Source: Desulfobacterales bacterium
Lineage (GTDB): Bacteria > Desulfobacterota > Desulfobacteria > Desulfobacterales > C00003106
Direction: 5' to 3'
Assembly: GCA_030594505.1 (NCBI GenBank)
Contig: JAUVFC010000034.1
Location: forward strand, 1 to 10,818
DNA length: 10,818 nucleotides
A program made the translations under genes and the position numbers. The notes under the pieces were generated by a model that was given only the letters and a program-made list of their open reading frames with translations, ran no database searches and was not told the origin of the DNA. Shown in pieces: positions 1-5,535 of the stretch; the first letter of the stretch is position 1; every line of letters starts with the position of its first letter.

Positions 1-30
1 CCTTCCCCCGGCGACGGGATTTCACTTCGC

Positions 31-207
31 TCAACTTGCCTGACAAAAAAATGTCACGTTTTTCAAAGGTCTCATGGCGGGGGCAGTGGAGACAGGAACA
101 TTTTCATGTCCCGGATAGCTTGAGTCTACGCGTCTGTACCTTAGTTCGATATAGGCGTCAGGGTGTTTTTCTTTTGCTTGTTCATAAGTTAAAAAACGAA
201 ACCTCAT
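31..207 (-). pseudogene. Doubtful small ORF or gene remnant running into repeats
   Basis: A 58-codon frame can start at ATG 205-207, behind a purine-rich AAGGGA stretch, and ends at TGA 31-33. A GTG at 261 would extend it to 76 codons. The first part (MRFRFLTYEQAKEKHPDAYI) reads like ordinary charged protein. The second half lies over palindromic repeat DNA at about 41-115, so the C-terminus is probably not original protein. I do not recognise a family. It may be a truncated gene whose 3' end was replaced by a repeat, or a chance ORF. Confidence 0.22.
41..115. repeat. Palindromic repeat debris
   Basis: Two small hairpin-forming motifs sit close together. One is TGACA/TGTCA around an A-run at 41-56. 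The other is an imperfect palindrome around 92-115 (GGAACATTTTCATGTCC core). Between them, CAAAGGTCTCAT at 64-75 is the exact reverse complement of 1016-1027. This density of short palindromes is typical of dispersed intergenic repeats rather than coding DNA. No transposase is attached. Confidence 0.4.
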
Positions 208-297
208 ACCGCTTTTTCCCTTAATCCGTCCACCTGTTCCAAAGTTAATCGTCCACAGCACGGAGCAAACAGGGTCATACTTTTATGCATCTGGTAT

Positions 298-720
298 TTA
301 TTCCTTTAGCAAGTTCTCTATTTCTAATAGAAATTGTGACCAAACGTCTGGAATGTTATGAGCCAGACCTTCTAAGTGGCCTTCCTCAAGCATGAATCCA
401 TATGCATGAACGAAAAAATGCCTAAAAGTTAGGTACTCATAAATTTTATCAGATAGGCTCTCTGAAATAATCCCTTTAGATACTGAAAGGTTTAATAGGT
501 CCTTATGCCACGCATCGGTTTTAGGTATTTCAATATCTTTTGCATGGAGAATTTGCTTCAAAATATTTTCTATCCCATTATAGATATTATGAAGAAACGT
601 ACCGATAGCTGCTAATTCGATAACTGACTTCTCTCTTCTTGCCATAGCATACTTGAGATTACTCAACGCTATCTCAACATTCTCTTTTTCCGCAAGAATG
701 TGCTTGGGCAACTTATCCAT
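298..720 (-). CDS. hepT: HEPN-domain RNase toxin (HepT-like) of an MNT/HEPN module
   Basis: This 140-residue, mostly helical protein has the size and layout of HepT toxins. The diagnostic motif is R100-HFFV-H105-A-Y107, an exact R-X4-H-X-Y active site. In characterised HepT proteins the Arg and His form an RNase centre, and the Tyr is modified with AMP by the partner MntA to switch toxicity off. The ATG at 718-720 overlaps the antitoxin stop by 8 bases (ATGGATAA), which implies translational coupling. It is the downstream gene of the pair, with antitoxin first. The stop is TAA. All key residues are present, so the toxin appears intact. The family call is firm; RNA target and activity are inferred from the family. 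Confidence 0.85.
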   Translation of the reverse strand: MDKLPKHILAEKENVEIALSNLKYAMARREKSVIELAAIGTFLHNIYNGIENILKQILHAKDIEIPKTDAWHKDLLNLSVSKGIISESLSDKIYEYLTFRHFFVHAYGFMLEEGHLEGLAHNIPDVWSQFLLEIENLLKE

Positions 721-982
721 AAATTCTTACCCCGTCTTCTTCTACGAGTTCGTTAAACAACGACTTCCTGGAAAGATCAACAAGATCAACAGGTTTTGAT
801 AAATGTTTAAACAGCTCAGCATAAAATTTGAAGAACAAGCGGGGTTCAAGCCCCTTTACCCCAATGTCTATGTCGTTGGCTTTTTTGTCCGTTCTTATCG
901 AAGAACCAAATAGGACGATATAAGAAACATTGTATTTTTTACCACACCGTATGATTATATCCTTATCATTTTCTGTTATCAT
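713..982 (-). CDS. mntA: MNT-domain nucleotidyltransferase antitoxin (MntA-like)
   Basis: This is a minimal nucleotidyltransferase of 89 residues. It carries the GS-X9-D-X-D signature (G26-S27, D37-I-D39) and a plausible third acidic residue at D66 in PVDLVDL. In the MntA/HepT family such proteins transfer AMP from ATP to the toxin tyrosine and neutralise it. I chose ATG 980-982 because GAGGTG (989-994 on this strand) lies 6 bases upstream. The upstream GTG and ATG at 986-991 overlap that Shine-Dalgarno sequence. The gene overlaps hepT by 8 bases, so the two form a compact bicistron. MNT-HEPN pairs are often horizontally mobile, and this one lies between repeats, which fits accessory DNA. Confidence 0.85.
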   Translation of the reverse strand: MITENDKDIIIRCGKKYNVSYIVLFGSSIRTDKKANDIDIGVKGLEPRLFFKFYAELFKHLSKPVDLVDLSRKSLFNELVEEDGVRIYG

Positions 983-988
983 GCTCAT

Positions 989-994
989 CACCTC
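989..994 (-). promoter_or_regulatory. Shine-Dalgarno that decides the mntA start
   Basis: GAGGTG on the minus strand sits 6 bases before ATG 980-982. The two alternative starts further upstream (GTG 989-991 and ATG 986-988) lie inside or against it and would have no proper spacing. This favours the 89-residue product. Confidence 0.55.
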
Positions 995-1029
995 TTTCGC
1001 CGCATTTCAGACAAGATGAGACCTTTGCA

Positions 1030-1058
1030 TATACTCTTATAACACTTTTTCATCTCAA
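1030..1058 (-). promoter_or_regulatory. Possible sigma-70 promoter for mntA-hepT
   Basis: On the minus strand TTGAGA (1053-1058) and AGTATA (1030-1035) are 17 bases apart, upstream of mntA. The -10 match is poor. The 12-base repeat at 1016-1027 follows immediately, near where transcription would start. This is weak, pattern-only evidence. Confidence 0.25.
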
Positions 1059-1065
1059 GCAAAGG

Positions 1066-1257
1066 TTGATGGTTTCGTAAAAAGTCTTTTGTGAACGACT
1101 TTGAGCATTTTGGGAGAAAAGCACTTGAGTCGTTCAGCGTTAAAAATTCTAACTGTTTGAGGGCGTTAGCCCGAGTTTTAGAATTTTAGCTGAACGCCTC
1201 CAGTGCGCCCAAAATGCTCATGAAGTGAACAAAATGGACTTTTTACGAAGTCATCAA
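1066..1257. repeat. MITE-like long imperfect palindrome, element 1
   Basis: The ends are 21-base terminal inverted repeats (1066-1086 against 1237-1257, 19 of 21 matching) with the core TTTCGTAAAAAGTC. Further inverted arms nest inside: 1102-1114 against 1208-1220 (13 of 13), 1131-1138 against 1189-1196 (8 of 8), and 1141-1151 against 1179-1188 (one base different). The whole 192 bases could fold as one long hairpin. No ORF of note is inside, so it would be non-autonomous. It fills part of the gene-free stretch 992-1514. Confidence 0.75.
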
Positions 1258-1259
1258 AC

Positions 1260-1420
1260 TTGACGGTTTCGTAAAAAGTCGTATTCAACGAATTTGTCAT
1301 TTAAGATTTCTCCCCTCGGTCGAAAAGGGAGAAATCTTATATTTCCAGTATATTACAGGACAAAGTTTTCTCGCTTCGCTCGAAATGACAAGCTATCGAG
1401 ACTTTTTACGAAATTATCAA
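1260..1420. repeat. MITE-like palindromic repeat, element 2
   Basis: This element shares the TTTCGTAAAAAGTC/GACTTTTTACGAAA ends with its neighbour. Its 21-base termini (1260-1280 against 1400-1420) match at 18 positions. Inside is a perfect 13-base hairpin (1302-1314 with 1327-1339) and a further pair TTGTCAT/ATGACAA (1293-1299, 1385-1391). The core is different from element 1, so only the ends are shared. The direct repeat TCAAACTTGA occurs at both borders (1254-1263 and 1417-1426). The internal hairpin could also end transcription from the gene at 1515-2066. Confidence 0.7.
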
Positions 1421-1514
1421 ACTTGATATATTAGATTTGAATGGTCAAAAAAGTCAAGCAAAAATGGGGGATGTGTTTCATTGACTTGACATAGACGAAA
1501 GGGGATAAGAAGGG

Positions 1515-2066
1515 TTAGGAGTCATCTTTTTTCCATCCACATGCGAGATTTATCTGATAACGATTTGCTTCATCAAACAGAACAAAACCGCCCAGGTTGG
1601 AAAATTGTTCGTCAGCATACTTTTCAAGATATTCTCTGTATTTTTTTCTCTCCTCTTTTGTAGCGCCTTCTTTAAGTTTATTGTCAAAGGGGTGCTTCAA
1701 ATGAATTGCAAATCTAATGCGTTGTTTCACAGGAATGAAAATCGGACAATCGGGTTTAAAAAATTCATCGTTGGGTGAGCCACTCAAACTATTTTGTTTT
1801 TTTAATACAGCCATTGTTATCACATCCGACAAGTTTGAAATTTTATAATCATACTCAGTGGCGTTGTGCAAAGTGTAATAAAATACAAAATTATTATCCA
1901 CTCCTTCTGTATCAACATGGTCATAAATTGCAATGATTGCTTTTGTGTTCCACGGCCTGGGGCGGCTTTGATGCCAGAAGAATGCTCCTATTATGATTGA
2001 GAGTGTAACCGCAAATCCCATTCCAAAAGATATGCCAATAATAACAAGGCGTTTAGCTTTGGACAT
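1515..2066 (-). CDS. Membrane-anchored hypothetical protein
   Basis: I do not recognise a family for this 183-residue protein. Residues 6-31 form one strongly hydrophobic helix (LVIIGISFGMGFAVTLSIII) followed by HQSRPRP. This suggests a single N-terminal anchor or uncleaved signal with the rest outside the cytoplasm. The soluble part looks beta-rich at first and has a charged helical stretch near residues 133-153 (KEGATKEERKKYREYLEKYA). The start at ATG 2064-2066 has GAGGAG 10 bases upstream, and the stop is TAA. It stands alone, divergent from the metallopeptidase and backing onto the MITE pair. The coding sequence is intact and probably real. Confidence 0.65.
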   Translation of the reverse strand: MSKAKRLVIIGISFGMGFAVTLSIIIGAFFWHQSRPRPWNTKAIIAIYDHVDTEGVDNNFVFYYTLHNATEYDYKISNLSDVITMAVLKKQNSLSGSPNDEFFKPDCPIFIPVKQRIRFAIHLKHPFDNKLKEGATKEERKKYREYLEKYADEQFSNLGGFVLFDEANRYQINLACGWKKDDS

Positions 2067-2233
2067 TTATACTGTGCTCCTCGTATAAAAGATCGAAGTA
2101 TAAAATTAATCGACACTATAGCATACTAACTTTAGAAGATATTGTAGCAACAAATACGGAAAAACACCCCTTGATATTTCTATTTATAAACTCTATATCG
2201 TTTGATACCATGGGAAACAAGAGGCAATAAAGA

Positions 2234-2255
2234 ACCCTGCGACAAGCTGCGGGGT
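2234..2255. repeat. Short hairpin in the metallopeptidase leader
   Basis: ACCCTGC (2234-2240) can pair with GCGGGGT (2249-2255) around an 8-base loop, with one G-T pair. It lies 20 bases before the ATG at 2276 and just ahead of the likely ribosome site GAGG (2261-2264). It could be a dispersed repeat or a leader structure. It is not followed by a T-run, so it is not a standard terminator. Confidence 0.35.
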
Positions 2256-2275
2256 ATCACGAGGCAGCATCGAAA

Positions 2276-2821
2276 ATGTTCACCAATTTTATCTACTTTA
2301 TCATAGTCATCCTTATCTATACCACTTATCTACCCCCGGAAAAAACCTGTCTTGGCGGAGCTGAAACAATAGGCGCTTTTGTCTTTAACCTGTTTTTCTT
2401 CATAGCAATCAATTCCCATAGATACAAAGCATTGACTCGAAAAGGATTGGAACAGCCGGACAATACGACACTCCAACACCGTTACGATCTTCTTTTTACT
2501 CAACATGCCATTTTGGCGATCACGCTGTTCGCGGTAAATATCTATTGCTTGAATCTCAAAATCTTTTTAATCCAAATTCCTCTCTTTGCTCAAATTCCAA
2601 CCCTGGCTGCTGTTTGCTTTTTACTCCTTTTTATCGGCCACTTGGCCATTATCTGGTGGTTTGCTTACCAACCATACCGCGTGCTGTTTCGGACCGAATT
2701 AACCCGGCGAGCATTTGTGACTTCCCATATATCTTTCTATATCCACTTTGTCATAGCATGGATTTTGTTTTCATTGGCCTCCGTTTTCATAGGATATCTC
2801 CCTTTTGAGGCCCCCCAATAG
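2276..2821 (+). CDS. N-terminal membrane part of M48 metallopeptidase, ended by in-frame TAG
   Basis: These 181 residues contain about four hydrophobic segments: roughly residues 1-20, 33-48, 79-128 (probably two helices) and 150-175. The start at ATG 2276 has GAGG 11 bases upstream. The frame stops at TAG 2819-2821 but continues without another stop for 13 codons and into the catalytic part, in the same frame. Together they make a 610-residue membrane protease. This portion has no catalytic residues and would presumably be useless alone. The natural reading is one gene with a single amber codon between PFEAPQ and LLSSPEGQ. Whether the stop is read through, mutated or an error cannot be decided here. 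Confidence 0.75.
   Translation: MFTNFIYFIIVILIYTTYLPPEKTCLGGAETIGAFVFNLFFFIAINSHRYKALTRKGLEQPDNTTLQHRYDLLFTQHAILAITLFAVNIYCLNLKIFLIQIPLFAQIPTLAAVCFLLLFIGHLAIIWWFAYQPYRVLFRTELTRRAFVTSHISFYIHFVIAWILFSLASVFIGYLPFEAPQ
2819..2821 (+). other. In-frame amber codon inside the M48 protease gene
   Basis: The local reading is CCC-CAA-TAG-TTA-TTA-TCA. Both sides are in the same frame and belong to one protein. One base change (for example CAG or AAG to TAG) would explain it as nonsense. A C6 homopolymer lies just upstream, but an indel there would shift the frame, and the frame is unchanged. See the matching amber at 5533-5535. Confidence 0.85.
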
Positions 2822-2860
2822 TTATTATCATCCCCTGAGGGACAGGTTCTTCTGTTTTCC

Positions 2861-4108
2861 TTGTTCCTGGGGGCAATGGCCGTGTATATACCGGCGCTGG
2901 TGCAATTTTTCTGGAAGTGTCGTCCCCTAAAAGGTCCGGTCAGAGATCGCATTGAGACGCTTTGCGAAAAAGCCGGTTTTACGGTCCGCAACATTATGCT
3001 GTGGCCCGTGTTTGAGGGAAAAATGCTGACTGCGGGGGTAATGGGGCTAATAAAACGCTTTCGATATATCTTGATAACCAAAGGCCTGCTCTCCATCCTG
3101 ACCGAGGAAGAGCTTGATGCAGTGATAGCACATGAAATCGGTCATATTAAGAAAAAGCACCTCCTCTTTTACCTGGCTTTTCTTGTCGGTTATATGATTC
3201 TTTCCTATGCGTCATTTGACGTAATTCTTTATCTCCTTTTATCCAGCGATTGGCTTTATACGCTGCCAAAAACAATTCGCATCGAAGAGTCTACCCTTGT
3301 ATCGATATCTTTCACCCTCTCCCTCGCGTTGCTACTTTTGATCTACTTCCGCTTTTTGTTCGGGTACTTTATGCGTAATTGCGAACGACAGGCTGATCTG
3401 TACGCCTTTACGGTTCAAGGGCACCCCCGGGCGCTGATCAGCTCTCTTGAAAAGATCGCCTTTTATACCGGCTCCGCCAAGGACACTCCAAGCTGGCATC
3501 ATTTCAGTATTCAAGAGCGGATCGATTATCTGAAGAAATGTGCCGCAGACAAACAATGGATTACACGACATGACCGTAAGCTCCGGAAAAGCATGATCTT
3601 GTTTTTCTGCGGATTACTGTTGGCAGGCTATTTTGGATACGCAATAAATTTCGGCGACATGGGAAAGACTCTCAACTTACATTTCATAGAAACAGCGGTA
3701 AATCGCAAACTCGAGCAAGACCCGAATAATCCCAATCTCCATCTGACACTTGGATCGCTCTACCACGAAAATAAAGAATACGAAAAAGCGATCCGTTCCT
3801 ATGAAAAAACTTTGAAATTGGCCCCGGACAATCCCGAGGCGCTCAACAATCTCGCATGGCTCTATGCCACCTGTGAAGACGTCGAAAAAAGGGATTACTC
3901 CAAGGCGTTAGCCTACTCAATTCAAGCAGTGAATTTGAAGAAAACCCCTTATATCCTGGATACACTGGCGGAAACCTATTATGTAAACGGGTTATACAAA
4001 CTGGCTATTGAGGCAGAAAAACGCGCGCTGGCAATGAATCCCGGCAACAGAAAATATTATGAGGAACAGTTGAAGAAGTTTGAGGAAGAATTGAAGATTG
4101 AAGATTGA
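2861..4108 (+). CDS. M48-family zinc metallopeptidase catalytic part with C-terminal TPRs
   Basis: The metal site is visible as HEIGH at residues 91-95 of this part, inside VIAHEIGHIKKKH, with the third ligand probably E175 in NCERQADLYA. These are M48 (HtpX/Ste24-like) hallmarks. Helices at about 101-125, 146-170 and 245-262 place the site at the cytoplasmic membrane. About residues 275-405 hold TPR-like helical repeats (LGSLYHENKEYEKAIRSYEK, then DTLAETYYVNGLYKLAIEAE) that probably bind partners. The role is likely membrane protein quality control. The TTG at 2861 is only a nominal start, and ATG 2876 is an alternative. Neither has a convincing ribosome site, and the frame is open back to the TAG at 2819. 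The last residues, LKIED-stop, come from heptamer repeats. Confidence 0.8.
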   Translation: MFLGAMAVYIPALVQFFWKCRPLKGPVRDRIETLCEKAGFTVRNIMLWPVFEGKMLTAGVMGLIKRFRYILITKGLLSILTEEELDAVIAHEIGHIKKKHLLFYLAFLVGYMILSYASFDVILYLLLSSDWLYTLPKTIRIEESTLVSISFTLSLALLLLIYFRFLFGYFMRNCERQADLYAFTVQGHPRALISSLEKIAFYTGSAKDTPSWHHFSIQERIDYLKKCAADKQWITRHDRKLRKSMILFFCGLLLAGYFGYAINFGDMGKTLNLHFIETAVNRKLEQDPNNPNLHLTLGSLYHENKEYEKAIRSYEKTLKLAPDNPEALNNLAWLYATCEDVEKRDYSKALAYSIQAVNLKKTPYILDTLAETYYVNGLYKLAIEAEKRALAMNPGNRKYYEEQLKKFEEELKIED

Positions 4109-4125
4109 AGATTGTCGATTGAAGA
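4091..4125 (+). repeat. Heptamer tandem repeat overlapping the protease stop
   Basis: Five 7-base units run TTGAAGA, TTGAAGA, TTGAAGA, TTGTCGA, TTGAAGA. The first units encode the last residues LKIED and the TGA stop (4106-4108) of the metallopeptidase. The same unit family recurs at 6841-6896 and, inverted, at 6911-6935. This is a short tandemly repeated repetitive sequence, not a CRISPR. Confidence 0.8.
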
Positions 4126-4136
4126 TTGGTGGATTA

Positions 4137-4240
4137 GTGTCCATCCAGAAATGGTAGATTTTGTCACAAGACAAGGCCGCACAAAGGTTTCTAGCGGAGA
4201 ACGCCGTATTGGGACAAAATATGCCGTTTCTGGATGGACC
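4137..4240. repeat. TA-flanked MITE between convergent genes
   Basis: A perfect 13-base inverted repeat (GTCCATCCAGAAA at 4139-4151, its complement at 4227-4239) bounds a 104-base element. A second inner pair, ATTTTGTC/GACAAAAT, lies at 4158-4165 and 4213-4220. TA dinucleotides border both sides (4135-4136 and 4241-4242), as expected for Tc1/mariner/IS630-type target duplication. No ORF of note is inside, so it would be non-autonomous. Its right edge supplies the G of the ATPase stop codon. It separates the protease and ATPase 3' ends; I see no classical terminator. Confidence 0.7.
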
Positions 4241-5526
4241 TATTTAATACAGACCATTCTCACCTGCAACAGATCAGTATGACCTGTAAAGACTTTTGCA
4301 ATACCATCCTGTTTTAGAGTTGTCATGCCGTCGGCGATGGCCTGGCCACGAATTGTTTCCATCGTGGCCTTTTCCTGAATCAACTTTTTCATGGTATCGG
4401 TCCCCTTCAAGAGTTCATGCAGTCCCATCCGTCCCCGGTAGCCGGTGTTGTTGCATTTTTCACATCCCTGATGTTTACGGAGCTTGAGATCCTTAGAATA
4501 AGGGATGTTGACATTTTTCTGGAAGTCATCTTTGCCGTATTCACGAACCAATTCGTTATACTCTTGTTCTGTAGGATTATACTCCTTTTTACAACTCGCA
4601 CAAAGGGTTCTCACCAGGCGCTGGGCCAGAATCCCAAGAATGGCGTCAGCAAAATTAAAAGGATCCATTCCCATGTCAAGAAGTCTCGTGATACTCTCCG
4701 GAGCGCTGTTGGTATGAAGGGTGGAAAACACTAAATGCCCTGTCAAGGATGCCTCGATACCGATATGGGTTGTCTCCTTGTCCCTCATCTCACCAACCAT
4801 TATAACATCCGGGTCTGCCCTTAAGAAAGCCCGCATGGCTGTCGCAAAATCAAACCCTATCTTCGGCTTGACCTGCACCTGTCTTAATCCTACCTGCGTG
4901 ATTTCCACAGGGTCTTCCGCCGTCCATATCTTGCGTTCCGGCTTGTTGATATGTCCCAAGGCAGAATGAAGCGTGGTCGTCTTTCCGGAACCGGTCGGCC
5001 CGCATACAAAAATAATACCGTACGGTTTGGTTACAATTGAAATGAAGTCTTCGTAATTTGCTTTCGAAAATCCCATCTTATCCAGCGGGATCGGCTCTCC
5101 CGCGGCCAAGATCCGCATCACCACATCTTCCATCCCGCCGGCAGTAGGGACAGTTGCCACGCGGAGTTCGATATCCTTGCCGCCATATTTTTTGAATTTT
5201 ATTTTTCCGTCCTGTGGCTTACGGCGCTCGGCGATATCAAGCTCGGCCATAATCTTGATTCGAGAGACAAGGGCGTTGCGGTAATTGTATGGAACAGTTT
5301 GATACACCATACAGGAGCCATCTATTCGATACCTGATTTCCGTATTCTTCTTCCCTGGATAGGGTTCAATATGAATATCCGAAGCGTCGCGCGCATATGC
5401 ATCGAGGATAACCTTGTTTACCAACTGGACAATAGCGCTGTCCTGCTCTGTTATCGCGTCTTGCGTCTCTTCAACTTCCTCTTCTTCCGACTCTAACTTG
5501 CCGAGGAGTTCGTCAATGGAACCCAC
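4240..5526 (-). CDS. PilB/GspE-type assembly ATPase, catalytic part
   Basis: This is the hexameric ATPase core that powers type IV pilus or type II secretion assembly on the cytoplasmic face. Visible in order are ASDIHIEP (48-55), Walker A GPTGSGKT (176-183), Asp box WTAEDPVE (201-208), Walker B with E246 in DPDVIMVGEMRD, and His box TGHLVFSTLHTN (262-273). Two CxxC pairs (C309/C312, C355/C358) form the zinc-binding insert. The end, VRMVCIK-TAG, is normal for the family. The nominal GTG start has only AGGA 4 bases upstream. The frame is open back through two codons to TAG 5533-5535 and the N-terminal domains, giving 777 residues in all. The PilS-like kinase nearby favours PilB, but GspE cannot be excluded. 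Confidence 0.9.
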   Translation of the reverse strand: MGSIDELLGKLESEEEEVEETQDAITEQDSAIVQLVNKVILDAYARDASDIHIEPYPGKKNTEIRYRIDGSCMVYQTVPYNYRNALVSRIKIMAELDIAERRKPQDGKIKFKKYGGKDIELRVATVPTAGGMEDVVMRILAAGEPIPLDKMGFSKANYEDFISIVTKPYGIIFVCGPTGSGKTTTLHSALGHINKPERKIWTAEDPVEITQVGLRQVQVKPKIGFDFATAMRAFLRADPDVIMVGEMRDKETTHIGIEASLTGHLVFSTLHTNSAPESITRLLDMGMDPFNFADAILGILAQRLVRTLCASCKKEYNPTEQEYNELVREYGKDDFQKNVNIPYSKDLKLRKHQGCEKCNNTGYRGRMGLHELLKGTDTMKKLIQEKATMETIRGQAIADGMTTLKQDGIAKVFTGHTDLLQVRMVCIK

Positions 5527-5532
5527 GTCTTC

Positions 5533-5535
5533 CTA
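5533..5535 (-). other. In-frame amber codon inside the GAF-PilB/GspE gene
   Basis: On the minus strand the reading is TCC-ACT-GGT-TAG-GAA-GAC-GTG. Upstream and downstream parts share the same frame and together make the expected full-length ATPase. The codon falls in an acidic, low-conservation linker between the T2SSE_N and ATPase domains. Extra or altered residues would be tolerated there, and a split would do least harm. Confidence 0.85.

Noticed and set aside
31..56. TGA at 31-33 as selenocysteine readthrough
   Set aside because: A second TGA follows two codons later in the same frame, and the region is repeat DNA.
2813..2821. Frameshift at the C-rich run causing the protease split
   Set aside because: Upstream and downstream parts are in the same frame, so a single indel cannot explain it; only a substitution or true TAG does.
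2737..3096. 119-codon minus-strand ORF over the protease gene
   Set aside because: It lies antisense across the protease amber junction and catalytic region, shows no family features, and is best explained as a shadow of the plus-strand gene.
4091..4125. Possible CRISPR-like array
   Set aside because: The units are contiguous 7-base repeats with no spacers. The same holds for 6841-6896.
4240..4242. TAG at the ATPase 3' end as a third readthrough site
   Set aside because: The family ends normally at VCIK, and the following sequence is a MITE, so this TAG is a true terminator.
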